A stretch of 64,000 bases of DNA from Pollutimonas bauzanensis (GCF_900129885.1 NZ_FQXE01000002.1:310001-374000), one strand, 5' to 3'; positions 8,977 through 17,982 are shown, counted from the stretch's first letter. The notes: generated from the sequence alone by a model not told the origin. Numbers and translations are program-made.

Positions 8977-9446
8977 CGCACTTCTCCTTGAATGCGCTTC
9001 GCTGCAGTCATGACCGCGTCTATGATTCCGAGGTATCCGGTGCAACGACAGAGGTTTCCGCTCAGCGCCTTCTTCACTTGCTCCCGTGTCGGATTGGGCG
9101 TTTCCTCCAGAAATGCCTTTGCGGCCAGCAGCATGCCGCTTCCGCAATATCCGCACTGCAAGGCGCTATGGTCGATGAAGGCCTGCTGCAGCGGATCGAG
9201 CTCGCCGTCCTGCGCCAGCCCTTCGATGGTCGTGATTTCCCGGCCCCGGATGGCCGGAGCAAGCACCAGGCAGCCATTCATCGGGACGCCGTCCAGAAGG
9301 ACCGTGCAGGCCCCGCATTCGCCGCCATCGCACCCGTGCTTGGTACCGGTAAGGCCCAGGACGTCCCGCAGGAACATCACCAGGGTCATGTCCGGACGCG
9401 CCTCTTCCGTATAGGCTTTTCCGTTGACTTTGAACGAGATCTTCAT
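8973..9446 (-). CDS. Mo hydroxylase small subunit, [2Fe-2S] ferredoxin type
   Basis: A 157-residue CoxS/XdhA-type iron-sulfur subunit. The plant-ferredoxin cluster motif GCDGGECGACTVLLDG and the second cluster motif CGYCGSGM with GNLCRCTGY are complete, giving eight cysteine ligands for two clusters. It carries electrons from the Mo centre to FAD. I chose the ATG of MKISFKVNG: an AAGGA sequence lies 9 bases upstream, whereas for the ATG three codons earlier the same sequence would touch the start. Its stop overlaps the start of the Mo N-half gene. Confidence 0.93.
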   Translation of the reverse strand: MKISFKVNGKAYTEEARPDMTLVMFLRDVLGLTGTKHGCDGGECGACTVLLDGVPMNGCLVLAPAIRGREITTIEGLAQDGELDPLQQAFIDHSALQCGYCGSGMLLAAKAFLEETPNPTREQVKKALSGNLCRCTGYLGIIDAVMTAAKRIQGEVR

Positions 9447-9458
9447 TGGAAGCATTCC

Positions 9459-10337
9459 TTAGAATTGGCCGCTGGAACGTCTCACGGCCAGGGCGACCGC
9501 CCGCTCGGCCAGAGGCTTGAGGACACGGCGCCGGTGCATAGGCGAGGCCCGGATGGAGCCCTCGCGGGGCTCGGCGGCGGCAGACACCAGCGCCCCTACC
9601 TGCGCCAGCACTTCATCGCCCGGCCGCTTGCCTTTGAGAAACTCTTCCGCGGCAGGGACCCGGCAAGGGATGGGACCAGCCGATCCGAACGTGATCCTCG
9701 CGCTGGCGACGACGCCATCTCTCGTTGAAACAGCGGCGGCGACCGTCGCCACCGACAAGCCCGAGCCGCCGAACTTCGTGAGCTTGAAAAAAGCCGACCC
9801 CAGCGCCTGTTCCGGCTCGGGAAGCAGTATCTCCACGACAAGTTCATCGGCCTCGAGCGCCGTCCTGTACGGCCCGAGCAGGAATTTCTCGAGATCCATC
9901 TCCCGCTCGGCCTTCGGACCTTGCACCTTGACGCGGGCTCCAAAGGCAAGCAATGCAGGAACGAGATCGGCCGACGGCACTCCATGAGCCACGTTTCCAC
10001 CAATCGTGCCGCGGTTCCTCACCTGGGGCTCTCTGATCGACGCAGACGCTTCCGCGAGAGCAGACCACCGCTCGCGCACCAGCGTCGATTGCGCGAGCCG
10101 GGAAAGCGGAACGGCAGCCCCGATGCGTAGCCCCCCGTCATGTCGTTCGAGAACCGCCAGATCCGCAAGCGCCGTCAACTCAATCAAAAAACCCTGTTGA
10201 ATCTTGCCCCGCGTAATCATCGGAACGATCTCCGTTCCGCCGCTAATGAACTGCGCGGCATTCCCATACTTCCCGCGAAACGCCACCGCCTCCTCGATGC
10301 TGTACGGAACGAGATATTCAAACTTAGGTTCACCCAT
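9459..10337 (-). CDS. Mo hydroxylase medium subunit, FAD-binding (CoxM type)
   Basis: A 292-residue FAD subunit. The flavin-binding motifs are ISGGTEIVPMI near residue 37 and TIGGNVAHGVPSADLVPAL near residue 110, followed by the CO dehydrogenase flavoprotein C-terminal domain. It is the first gene of the operon. The ATG before GEPKFEYL follows AGAGGA; the longer frame upstream crosses the promoter region. It passes electrons from the iron-sulfur subunit to the final acceptor. A sigma-54 promoter candidate lies about 100 bases upstream. Confidence 0.92.
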   Translation of the reverse strand: MGEPKFEYLVPYSIEEAVAFRGKYGNAAQFISGGTEIVPMITRGKIQQGFLIELTALADLAVLERHDGGLRIGAAVPLSRLAQSTLVRERWSALAEASASIREPQVRNRGTIGGNVAHGVPSADLVPALLAFGARVKVQGPKAEREMDLEKFLLGPYRTALEADELVVEILLPEPEQALGSAFFKLTKFGGSGLSVATVAAAVSTRDGVVASARITFGSAGPIPCRVPAAEEFLKGKRPGDEVLAQVGALVSAAAEPREGSIRASPMHRRRVLKPLAERAVALAVRRSSGQF

Positions 10338-10438
10338 GTCATTCCTCTGTGCTATTTGGCAGTGCCACATGACTCGCCTCGGGTACCCAGCAATCATCGG
10401 GACAAGTTGGTCAGTCCGCAACCTACGTCAACAACCTA

Positions 10439-10454
10439 AGCATTATTCATGCCA
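10439..10454 (-). promoter_or_regulatory. Candidate sigma-54 promoter of the Mo hydroxylase operon
   Basis: On the minus strand the sequence reads TGGCATGAATAATGCT. The GG and GC pairs are exactly 10 bases apart as required for -24/-12 promoters, with two departures from TGGCAC-N5-TTGCT. It lies about 100 bases before the FAD-subunit start. A sigma-54 activator gene is present at 17972-19987. Confidence 0.6.
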
Positions 10455-10608
10455 CCAATCATGCATATCTGCAACCTATTGATTTGACGTGAAAGTACAA
10501 TCTATTTTGCCGATAAAACGGTCCCAGGAAAATCGGATCTCATCATCTTGAAACACTAGTCTCACCTTGCGACTCAGCATTGACCGAGGCATGTCCGGCA
10601 ACGGAAGA

Positions 10609-11064
10609 TCAGCAACCAAACCCGTCCCTGCGCCAATGCGTTTTTCTCCCGACGCCCATCGCGTTGTCCGTGAACTTCAACTCCTGGATCAGTATCTGCC
10701 ACACCGAACTCCGCATGAGACGGACAATCGGGTGTCGCATGCTGTAGAGCTTATGAGCTGCTTCCTTGCTTTCTCCCGTCAATAGATGCGCATGTGCGGC
10801 GAACTGGACGCCCCGAATCTTTCGAATCAATGCCGGCTGGCGCGCGATCGTCCCGGCCACGCTCCGATTGCCAAGCATGGCCTGGCCATGCCGCGTATGC
10901 TCATCGCTCAGGATGATCAATGCGATGCTTTGTTCATCCAACGCATAGAAACAACTGGCCGCCCAAGGCTGGCCCTTCGACAGGGTCGCGAGCCCCACGA
11001 CATGGTTGGCCAATAGGAATTTTCGGATACTGTCCGGCAATTCCGGTGGGTGCGGATCGTTCAT
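10609..11064 (-). CDS. Pyridoxamine 5'-phosphate oxidase-fold protein (YhbP-like)
   Basis: A 151-residue small split-barrel flavin-binding protein. The start reads FLLANHVVGLATLSKGQPWAASCFYALDE, the typical first strands of this fold, and HTRHGQAML resembles YhbP (UPF0306). It follows ubiX by 13 bases. UbiX and UbiD depend on reduced and prenylated FMN, so a flavin-reducing or flavin-carrying role is reasonable but not shown. Only a weak AGG precedes the start. The fold does not allow the substrate to be named. Confidence 0.7.
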   Translation of the reverse strand: MNDPHPPELPDSIRKFLLANHVVGLATLSKGQPWAASCFYALDEQSIALIILSDEHTRHGQAMLGNRSVAGTIARQPALIRKIRGVQFAAHAHLLTGESKEAAHKLYSMRHPIVRLMRSSVWQILIQELKFTDNAMGVGRKTHWRRDGFGC

Positions 11065-11077
11065 GGCCTGGTGCGAA

Positions 11078-11695
11078 TCAGTTGTATAGGCTCCTGACGG
11101 CGTTCGCCGCGGCCGGCCCGCTTGCTCCATGCGTGCCCTCCCAACGAACGAGTCCGGGCACGTTCAGGCCGAACAGATCAAGCGCCCGTCCCACGCTGTG
11201 AGTGATAAGCGCATCGAGGGTGGCGGGCCGCTGATACAGCGCAGGAACAGGTGGAAATACCACCCCGCCCATCTCGGTCACCAGCGCCATATTGCGAATA
11301 TGACCAAGGTTGAGAGGAGTCTCCCGTGCCATCAGCACCAAACGCCGACGCTCCTTGAGCGTCACATCCGCAGCGCGGGTGAGCAGATTGTCGGACAGGC
11401 TATGCGCGATCGCCGCGAGTGATCGCATCGAGCAAGGTGCGACCAGCATCCCGATCGACGCGAACGAGCCGCTCGATATGGCGGCGCCGGGATTGGAGAT
11501 CGAATGCACGACATCGGCGCAAGCCAGGACATCCTCGCGTGAAATACCAGTTTCCAGCGAACGCGTCAGCTCGGCTCCTTTCGACATGACCAGATGGGTT
11601 TCCAGATCCATGGCGCGGAGAAGCTCCAGCGCTTTCATCCCGTACTGGAAGCCTGAAGCGCCACTGATCCCGACAATGATGCGGCGCCTGCTCAT
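11078..11695 (-). CDS. ubiX: Flavin prenyltransferase UbiX
   Basis: A 205-residue UbiX. The flavin-binding start [21 protein letters not shown], the [37 protein letters not shown] core and the [18 protein letters not shown] motif are all present. It joins a dimethylallyl unit to FMN, making prenyl-FMN for UbiD-type decarboxylases. The ATG overlaps the stop of the adjacent ubiD gene (ATGA), so enzyme and cofactor maker are produced together. This pairing marks a catabolic or detoxifying decarboxylase rather than the ubiquinone pathway copy. Confidence 0.95.
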   Translation of the reverse strand: MSRRRIIVGISGASGFQYGMKALELLRAMDLETHLVMSKGAELTRSLETGISREDVLACADVVHSISNPGAAISSGSFASIGMLVAPCSMRSLAAIAHSLSDNLLTRAADVTLKERRRLVLMARETPLNLGHIRNMALVTEMGGVVFPPVPALYQRPATLDALITHSVGRALDLFGLNVPGLVRWEGTHGASGPAAANAVRSLYN

Positions 11696-13215
11696 GAACT
11701 GGCCCCTTCGCGCGTCCAGCCTGGAAGAAAGCGCCCGACGTCGACATCCAGGAATCGGGATCGCTGGAATTGCGCTTTCAGATGAAATGGAACGGTGCAG
11801 TCAAAGATTGTCTTGCATGACATCCCGATCGTCAGAATGCTGGGGCTATATTCCGGGATCTGCGACGGGTCCAGCGGGTGGCATCGCACCCCCGGTATGA
11901 AGACAGTGCTTACGTCTCCCTGATAACGTGTTTGCATGGCCCAGAGCACGTCGTCGGTGTCGAAGATATCCACATCCTCATCCACCAGGATCACATGCTT
12001 GAGTTCCGGGAAGGATGCGAATGCCAGCAGGGCAGCCTGGCGCTGACGCCCTTCATCCGCCGCGGATGATTTCTTGAACTGCAGGATCGCCAGGAACTTG
12101 CCGCCGCCCGCGGAATGCGCATATACGTTCTGAAGGCGGCCCGGCATGGCGCGTTCGACCATATCGAGAATGCTGGCTTCGGTCGGGATCCCCGCCATGT
12201 TCACGTGTTCCTCGCCGGCGCCGATCGTCGTCTGCAGAATCGGATTCCGGCGATGGGTCACGGCATGCACCTTGATCACCGGCAATTCGGCCTTCGCCTC
12301 TCCCGTATAGCCCGGAAACTCCGGCATGGCCTTGCCGGTATTCGTGTTCTGGTCTTCGCGCACGCGCAGGTCCGGCAGCAATTCGCCCTCGATCACGATT
12401 TCGGCGTGCGCAATCGCGCGGGCGTCAATCGTCAAGCAATCGGAAAGTTCGACCGCGCGCCCGCGTATCGCGCCAGCGATGTTCAGCTCGTCGAATCCCT
12501 GCGGCGTGGTGGGAGGCTCAAAACAAGCGGCGATCTCGATGGCCGGGTCGACGCCAATGCTGATGGAAATCGGCAGGGGCTCGCCTGCGGCTTCGGCTTT
12601 CTGGCGAAAGGCTTCAATATGCCGGCCAGGGGTCAGCCACATGGAAAGTTCGTCGCGGCCTTGCACACAGAGGCGATGAATCGTGATATCGCACTCCCCT
12701 GTTTCCGGGTCCGCGGCATAACACATGCCCATTGTGATGTAGGGGCCGGCATCCTCAGGAGTATTGGTCGGCGCGGGCAGGAGCGTATGCAAATCGAAAC
12801 CAGGGTCGCTTGCCAGATGCACCACTTCCTGGCAAAGCGCCTTGTCCGCCCCCGCCACCGTGATCGGCGGCACCGGATTCCGGACCGCGTCCTTGAGCAG
12901 AAAGCCCAAGCGCTCCGGCTTGCACCCCAGCAGATATCCGACGCGCTGGCGCGTGGACAATAGTCCGATCGCCACGCGGAAGTCCGGAAATCCCTTGACA
13001 TTGTTGAAGAGCATGGCCGGCCCCTTGCGCGTGGGACGCATGCAGGCGCCGCCCGCCCCGACATGGCGATAGACGCCGGAGATCTCGGCGTTCGCATCGA
13101 TTTCAACGTCGGTGCTCAGGAGCTCGCCGGGCAAGGACTCCAGCAGTTCCAATGCCGAACGCAGATCCACCACCGCAATGTTCCGCTCAACTTCTGCCAT
13201 GTTTTTTTTCGCCAC
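11692..13215 (-). CDS. UbiD-family prenyl-FMN-dependent (de)carboxylase
   Basis: A 507-residue UbiD-type enzyme with a GTG start 6 bases after AAGGAGA. It shows the family features [43 protein letters not shown] with the prenyl-FMN/Mn site region, and the acidic active-site segment ([20 protein letters not shown]). UbiD enzymes decarboxylate (hetero)aromatic or acrylic acids, for example protocatechuate, pyrrole-2-carboxylate or furan-2,5-dicarboxylate. Neighbours are an aromatic-acid transporter upstream and ubiX downstream. The substrate is probably a ring carboxylic acid, but the sequence does not define it. Confidence 0.93.
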   Translation of the reverse strand: MAKKNMAEVERNIAVVDLRSALELLESLPGELLSTDVEIDANAEISGVYRHVGAGGACMRPTRKGPAMLFNNVKGFPDFRVAIGLLSTRQRVGYLLGCKPERLGFLLKDAVRNPVPPITVAGADKALCQEVVHLASDPGFDLHTLLPAPTNTPEDAGPYITMGMCYAADPETGECDITIHRLCVQGRDELSMWLTPGRHIEAFRQKAEAAGEPLPISISIGVDPAIEIAACFEPPTTPQGFDELNIAGAIRGRAVELSDCLTIDARAIAHAEIVIEGELLPDLRVREDQNTNTGKAMPEFPGYTGEAKAELPVIKVHAVTHRRNPILQTTIGAGEEHVNMAGIPTEASILDMVERAMPGRLQNVYAHSAGGGKFLAILQFKKSSAADEGRQRQAALLAFASFPELKHVILVDEDVDIFDTDDVLWAMQTRYQGDVSTVFIPGVRCHPLDPSQIPEYSPSILTIGMSCKTIFDCTVPFHLKAQFQRSRFLDVDVGRFLPGWTREGASS

Positions 13216-13329
13216 GCGACTCTCCTTGCCGTGCTTGACAACCTGATCAACTATCTGTCCGGGTGATCGGACCGGAGTAATACCTTTTTAAGCGCGCCGC
13301 CCATACCAAAACAGTACGGGCGCTGCGTT

Positions 13330-13437
13330 CTATTTGAAATCGCGGATGATTTCGTACACTTCAGGAATATCCGCGCTCGGCACGCATGTGAAGCGGCACA
13401 TGAGGATCAGATTCTTGCAGATGGCGGACTCAACCAC
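13330..13437 (-). CDS. Possible 35-residue ORF between transporter and ubiD (doubtful)
   Basis: Overlapping the end of the transporter gene, a GTG-started frame encodes 35 residues ending VYEIIRDFK. It has two Cys residues and no known domain. No clear ribosome-binding site is seen. It could be a small UbiD-associated peptide, the tail of a lost gene, or chance. The rest of the gap down to 13216 only carries the ubiD ribosome-binding site. Confidence 0.2.
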   Translation of the reverse strand: MVESAICKNLILMCRFTCVPSADIPEVYEIIRDFK

Positions 13438-14758
13438 CGGTCTTCGCCGTTGCCGGCCGATTGATCAAGATGGCAATCGCGGCGACGGCCGCAGGTACGG
13501 CCAGCGCCATGAAGATGTTCTCGAACCCCCAGCCCAGGCCCATCAAGACCCCGCCGATGGACGAGCCGAGGATGCTGCCGAGACGGCCGACCCCCAGCAT
13601 CCAGCTCACACCGGTGGCCCGGGCCATTGTGGGATAGCAACTCGGGGCGTAAGCATTGAGACCGGTTTGAGCGCCGCTCAGGAAAAATCCAACGAAGCCG
13701 ACGAGGAGCGCAATCCAGGCGGAGGTGACGCCGCTGATGCCGAGCAGGACCAGCGACACGCCACCGGCAAGATACGCCAGGGCGATGACCCGATTGGGGC
13801 GCGAGCGATCCATCGCCAATCCCACGAGGATGGCCCCGACCGTGCCCGCCAGCTGGAACATGGCGGTCACCTGCGCAGCACGTTCGATGGGCATGCCCGC
13901 TTCTTTCATCATGGTCGGCAGCCAGCTTGTGGCAAGGTAGATAATCAGCAGTCCCATGAAGTAGGTTATCCACAGGCTGAAGGTCCGCACTGCATAACCC
14001 GAGGCAAACAGAACGGCCAGCGGCTGCTTGCCCTGAGGCGCGTTTTCCCGGCAGACGAATTCATTGTAGCGGCCGAGATTCTCGCCACACACCCGCCCCA
14101 GAACCCGGGCGATTCTCTCCGGTCGGAATCTCTTGACTGCCATAAAACTGGCTGATTCAGGAAGAAAGAAATACAACAACGGCAGCATGATCAATGGCAG
14201 GACACCGCCAAACACCAATACCGCTTTCCAGCCGTAGTTCGGAATCAAGTAAGCCGCGACAAAGCCGATCAACGCCGAGCCCAGGTTGAATCCGGTAAAC
14301 ATGGTTGCCACGAGGAACGAGCGGGAACGTTCGGGCACATATTCGGTGAGCAGCGTCGAGGTGTTCGGCATGGCTGCGCCCAGCCCCAGTCCCGTCAAAA
14401 ACCTGAGAAACGCCATCTGCTCCGGATTGGTCGCGTATGCAGTGAATACAGTGCAGATGCCAAAACATGCTACCGAGACGAGGAGTACCCGGCGGCGGCC
14501 AAACCAATCGGAGGAAGAGCCGGCAGCGAGTGCCCCAATTGCCAATCCAATCGGCGCGGCCCCCATGACGAAGCCGAAAGCCGGCTTGGAAACGTTCCAC
14601 TCGGCCAGAATGGACGGGGCGATAAAGCCCATGATCGCGACGTCCATTCCGTCGATAGCGACGATCGCGAAACAAAGAACAGCCAGGACCCATTGATTCG
14701 CCGACATGCTGCGCCCGTTGATGAAGGCGCGAACGTCCAGCGTGGTTGAAGCATTCAT
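13430..14758 (-). CDS. MFS transporter, aromatic acid:H+ symporter (AAHS) family
   Basis: A 442-residue, 12-helix major facilitator. The helix 1 motif DGMDVAIMGFIAPSI carries the Asp typical of AAHS members such as PcaK. The loop 2-3 motif GSSSDWFGRRRVLL and the equivalent MDRSRPNRVIAL between helices 8 and 9 are present. The start ATG follows GGAGAC by 8 bases. AAHS carriers import benzoates, protocatechuate, and furan or pyridine acids by proton symport. Its position ahead of ubiD and ubiX suggests it imports the acid that UbiD decarboxylates. It lies in the inner membrane. Confidence 0.92.
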   Translation of the reverse strand: MNASTTLDVRAFINGRSMSANQWVLAVLCFAIVAIDGMDVAIMGFIAPSILAEWNVSKPAFGFVMGAAPIGLAIGALAAGSSSDWFGRRRVLLVSVACFGICTVFTAYATNPEQMAFLRFLTGLGLGAAMPNTSTLLTEYVPERSRSFLVATMFTGFNLGSALIGFVAAYLIPNYGWKAVLVFGGVLPLIMLPLLYFFLPESASFMAVKRFRPERIARVLGRVCGENLGRYNEFVCRENAPQGKQPLAVLFASGYAVRTFSLWITYFMGLLIIYLATSWLPTMMKEAGMPIERAAQVTAMFQLAGTVGAILVGLAMDRSRPNRVIALAYLAGGVSLVLLGISGVTSAWIALLVGFVGFFLSGAQTGLNAYAPSCYPTMARATGVSWMLGVGRLGSILGSSIGGVLMGLGWGFENIFMALAVPAAVAAIAILINRPATAKTGG

Positions 14759-14860
14759 TGCGTTGTCTCCGATTTTTTTTATAGGTTCAGCAATCCGGGC
14801 GTGCCAGAATAATCGGCGGAGCTTGAGGAACGGCAAGCAGCCAAGGCAAGCGCGCCATGT

Positions 14861-15256
14861 TCACACATGCCCCCAATGCAGCATCGCCACCGCCACGCAA
14901 GACAGCGCCCAGAAAATAGGGAACTCCATGCCATTGAGGTTCCACAGCCATTTCACACAGCTGTTGGCGAAACACACGGCGATCGCGGCTACCATCAAAC
15001 TTGCCGCCGCGACGAGCGCGGCCCATTGCGTGTAGATGCCGAACAACAGCCCTATTGCAGCCACCAGTTCGACGACCATTGCGATTCTCATCCAGGCTCC
15101 CGCCGGCCTGAATCCGGCTGCCCTGAAGAATCCCAGCGCCGGCGGCGGATCGCCCACAATCTTGAAATAGATATGAGGAAAGAAAAACAGACCACAGATG
15201 ACACGGAGCAGCACTGCGCCATTGGTGAAATCAAACGTTGAAATAGTGGGGGCCAT
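14861..15256 (-). CDS. DoxX-family membrane protein
   Basis: A 131-residue integral membrane protein with four predicted helices. Sequence FTNGAVLLRVICGLFFFPHIYFK, then GFFRAAGFRP and VVELVAAIGLLFGIYTQ, is typical of the DoxX/DoxD superfamily. The start before APTIST follows AGGAAG. The biochemical role of DoxX proteins is mostly unsettled; some take part in thiosulfate:quinone oxidation or respiratory redox balance. Here it may link a redox step of the pathway to the quinone pool, which is inference from context. Confidence 0.8.
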   Translation of the reverse strand: MAPTISTFDFTNGAVLLRVICGLFFFPHIYFKIVGDPPPALGFFRAAGFRPAGAWMRIAMVVELVAAIGLLFGIYTQWAALVAAASLMVAAIAVCFANSCVKWLWNLNGMEFPIFWALSCVAVAMLHWGHV

Positions 15257-15366
15257 ACTTCCTCGCATATGAGATCGGCCGCATAGGCCTATGCCCGCTG
15301 CGGACACGGCGAAGCCGCGCCCGCAGTCCGGATGAACACCCTCCGAACTTTCGCCGCCCGGGAATC

Positions 15367-16620
15367 CTAGAAGACATCGCAACCGGGCAGACCGCAGGAA
15401 ATCAAGCGGTCCGACGGGAAGTTGGTAATGACCTCGCAGCCATTCTTCGTCACTACCACTTCCTCTTCGATCCGCGCTGCGCCAGAGCCATCCGCTGCGC
15501 CCTTCCAGGTTTCGACCGCAAACACCATGCCTTCCTTGAGCACGGTATTCTGGCCCTGGAAACGGCGGCTGATGATTGGACGCTCCCACAGGCTCAAACC
15601 AATACCGTGGCCGTATTGCAGCAGGAATGCCTCGTCCTCGTTGGCATAGCCGAATTCATGTGCCGCGGGCCAGACGCTGGCCACTTCCTCGACGGTCGCG
15701 CCCGGACGGATGGCGTCGATCGAGGCACTGATCCATTTCGAGGCTGTCTCATATGCCTCGATCTGGTGCCTGTTCGGCTCGCCACACACAAAAGTGCGGT
15801 AGTAGCATGTCCGATAGCCGTTGAACGAGTGCATGATGTCCAGATAAATCATGTCGCCGGGCTGGATGATGCGGTCGGAGAACGTGTGCGAATGGGGAGT
15901 GCCGCGCGGACCGGCGACCGAATTCACGCACTCGACGCGCTCGGAGCCGAGGCGGAACAGCCGGTCGTTGGCAATCGCGACGAGTTCGTTTTCCCGCGCG
16001 CCAGGCCTGATAGCCTTGCAAATATCATAGTAGGTGCCATCCACCATCGACGCGGCGACCTTGAGGCACTCGATCTCGTCAGGAGTCTTGACCTCGCGGG
16101 CGTCAAGCATTGCCTGCTGGCCATCGACCACCTCAATGCCTTCCTGCTCCAGGGCGCGCAGCATGGGCAGTTCCAACAGATCTATGCCCAGCGGCTCCTT
16201 GTCGATACCGTAGTGCACGAGCATCTTCTTGATCTGTCGCGCAAAATCCTGTTGGGCCCCGACCTTCGGCGGCAAGGCTCCCTGCATGTTGCTGATCGGT
16301 GCGGCGGTGCGCTCGGCGATCCACGGCGAGCTGATGCGCTTGGCCGGCGGCGCCGGGTCCCACAGATAGGGCTCGCCATCGCGCGGGCAGAGTGCATAGC
16401 GGTCGAACTTGTCGCGAGCCCATTCGCCGATATGCGTGCCGGTCACATAACGCACGTTGTCGACGTTGAAGCAGAGCACGCCTCCCAGGCCTGCCGCTTT
16501 CACGGCCGCCTGGGCGCGTTCGAAACGCTCGCGCACCATGCGCGGGTAATCGATGGCACGCTCCCAGTCCTTGGCCATCGTGCCCCACCCCGCCGTGGCA
16601 TGCGGTTGATTGTATTTCAT
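15367..16620 (-). CDS. M24 (creatinase/prolidase-fold) hydrolase with an altered metal site
   Basis: A 417-residue protein with the creatinase N-terminal domain and the pita-bread M24 C-terminal domain. The start ATG (MKYNQPHATAG) follows GAGGAGA. Of the five dinuclear-metal ligands, the first Asp (YLDIMHS), the His (QYGHGIGLSLWERP) and two Glu (VETWKG, RIEEEVVV) are kept. The second Asp, expected 11 residues after the first, is a Cys in NGYRTCYYRTF. Creatinase also lacks a standard metal pair, so this is probably not a proline peptidase but a hydrolase or lyase acting on a small molecule in the pathway. Confidence 0.85.
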   Translation of the reverse strand: MKYNQPHATAGWGTMAKDWERAIDYPRMVRERFERAQAAVKAAGLGGVLCFNVDNVRYVTGTHIGEWARDKFDRYALCPRDGEPYLWDPAPPAKRISSPWIAERTAAPISNMQGALPPKVGAQQDFARQIKKMLVHYGIDKEPLGIDLLELPMLRALEQEGIEVVDGQQAMLDAREVKTPDEIECLKVAASMVDGTYYDICKAIRPGARENELVAIANDRLFRLGSERVECVNSVAGPRGTPHSHTFSDRIIQPGDMIYLDIMHSFNGYRTCYYRTFVCGEPNRHQIEAYETASKWISASIDAIRPGATVEEVASVWPAAHEFGYANEDEAFLLQYGHGIGLSLWERPIISRRFQGQNTVLKEGMVFAVETWKGAADGSGAARIEEEVVVTKNGCEVITNFPSDRLISCGLPGCDVF

Positions 16621-16664
16621 GTGTGTCTCCTCGATGATATGTCGATGTCTTATGCTGGTCGTAG

Positions 16665-17780
16665 CTAGGCCGTCGCCTCCTGACGATCGGGGAAGAGTTG
16701 CGGACGCAACTTGGGATGGCACGGCATGGAACGGGGCGGATACGGCGCTTCGGCTCTAAGGCTTTCCGCCGCATGCCACGGGAATCGGGGATCCCACATC
16801 GCCCCACGCCCCATGCACACGAAATCGGCCTGCTCCGATTCGATGATTCCGGTGGCAAGAGGCTCGTCGGCAATCAAACCCACGACCATCACCTTGATGT
16901 CGGCTTCGGCCCGGATACGCTGCGCAATTTCAGCGTTGTAGCCGGGAGCCAGCGGAACCGCCTGTGTGGGATGAAGGCCGCCGCTCGAAACGTCGATGTA
17001 GTCACATCCCAACTTCTTGAGCTCCTTGGCGAAGATGGCAGTCTCATCGACGGTCCAGCCGCCATCCACCCAGTCGCAAGCGGAAACGCGCACCCCCATG
17101 GGTTTGTCCGCCGGCCATGCGGCACGCATCGCCTCAAAGGTTTCGAGCGCGAACCGCATGCGGTTCTCCAGGCTGCCGCCATATTCATCGGTACGCTGGT
17201 TGGCGAGCGGAGACAGGAATTGATGCGCCAGGTAGCCATGACCGGCGTGCATTTCGATGAGGTCGTAGCCGACGCGAAGGGCACGTTGAACTGAAGAAAC
17301 AAAATCATCCGTGATTTGCCGGATTTCCATGCGGTTCAGCGCGCGCGGAATATGCCAGTCGGCGGCGTAGGGAATCGCCGAAGGCGCCACCGTCTCCCAT
17401 GCCCCCTCTTCCGGCTTCAGCGCTTGGCCACCGAGAGCCGGCGGCTGTGTCGAGCCCTTGCGCCCCGCGTGGGCAAGCTGGATGCCCTGGGCGGCAACGC
17501 CGAATTTCTTGTTGAAATCTATCACCCGCTTCAGCGCCGCCTCGTTGTCATCGGTGCATAGGGTCGCACACTTGTGGGTGATTTTGCCGACCGCATTGAC
17601 GTTCGTCGCCTCGGTCATGACAAGGCTGAATCCGCCAATCGAAAACCCTCCAAGGTGCATGAGGTGCCAGTCGTTCGCCGAGCCATTCTCCGAGATGTAC
17701 TGGCACATCGGCGATACAACCAGGCGATTCTTGAGGGTCAGGCCGCGAAGCTCGGCGGGTGTGAACAGCACGTTATGCAT
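16665..17780 (-). CDS. Old yellow enzyme-family NADH:flavin oxidoreductase (YqjM/XenA class)
   Basis: A 371-residue FMN-dependent ene-reductase. The class II signature SPMCQYIS near residues 24-30, the paired histidines in EMHAGHGYLAHQFLSP and the tail CMGRGAMWDPRFPWHAA are all present. It reduces activated C=C bonds, or ring double bonds of heteroaromatics and nitro-aromatics, with NAD(P)H. A strong AGGAGGT precedes the ATG. It is the first gene of the ubiD operon and sits downstream of a sigma-54 promoter candidate. It likely saturates an unsaturated ring or acid made by the hydroxylase or decarboxylase. Confidence 0.92.
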   Translation of the reverse strand: MHNVLFTPAELRGLTLKNRLVVSPMCQYISENGSANDWHLMHLGGFSIGGFSLVMTEATNVNAVGKITHKCATLCTDDNEAALKRVIDFNKKFGVAAQGIQLAHAGRKGSTQPPALGGQALKPEEGAWETVAPSAIPYAADWHIPRALNRMEIRQITDDFVSSVQRALRVGYDLIEMHAGHGYLAHQFLSPLANQRTDEYGGSLENRMRFALETFEAMRAAWPADKPMGVRVSACDWVDGGWTVDETAIFAKELKKLGCDYIDVSSGGLHPTQAVPLAPGYNAEIAQRIRAEADIKVMVVGLIADEPLATGIIESEQADFVCMGRGAMWDPRFPWHAAESLRAEAPYPPRSMPCHPKLRPQLFPDRQEATA

Positions 17781-17786
17781 CGTAGG

Positions 17787-17820
17787 TACCTCCTGTTAGT
17801 CGTTCAGATGCGATCCAACC
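17787..17820. repeat. 34-bp leader repeat, copy 2 (pair with 3857-3890)
   Basis: This is the 5' leader of the ene-reductase gene, including its AGGAGGT. It matches 3857-3890 at 31 of 34 positions. It suggests a duplicated or recombined leader, or a shared post-transcriptional signal in two genes of one regulon. Confidence 0.8.
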
Positions 17821-17857
17821 CGACACAAAATGCCGGATTGTTTCCACTCTTAACAGA

Positions 17858-17874
17858 AGCAAAGCCTGTGCCAG
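17858..17874 (-). promoter_or_regulatory. Sigma-54 (-24/-12) promoter of the ene-reductase/ubiD operon
   Basis: The minus strand reads CTGGCACAGGCTTTGCT. It matches the consensus TGGCAC-N5-TTGCW with correct GG-N10-GC spacing. Transcription would start near 17846 and leave a leader of about 65 bases. The gene for a sigma-54 activator ends 100 bases upstream. Confidence 0.85.
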
Positions 17875-17969
17875 TCCAGAACATCATGCAATCCATTGTT
17901 TTTATTGGAATTTAGCGGAACATGAAGTTTGTGGCGCGCGACACGGTCGTATCACGCGCCGTACATTCA

Positions 17970-17982
17970 TCTCAATATGAGA
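17970..17982. promoter_or_regulatory. Candidate upstream activating site of the sigma-54 regulator
   Basis: An inverted repeat TCTCA-ATA-TGAGA lies about 96 bases upstream of the -24 element, a usual distance for enhancer binding. The wider motif CATCTCAATATGAG recurs at 20094-20107 (12 of 14 bases), upstream of the regulator gene itself. Confidence 0.5.

Noticed and set aside
10357-10367. TGGCAGTGCCA palindrome ahead of the FAD-subunit gene
   Set aside because: The 11-base palindrome is too short and lies between the promoter candidate and the ribosome-binding site. It is not a sigma-54 element, since the GG-GC spacing is wrong.
14759-14860. Possible third sigma-54 promoter before the AAHS transporter gene
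   Set aside because: A GTGCCA and a GCAA occur, but the spacing is 12 instead of 10 bases.
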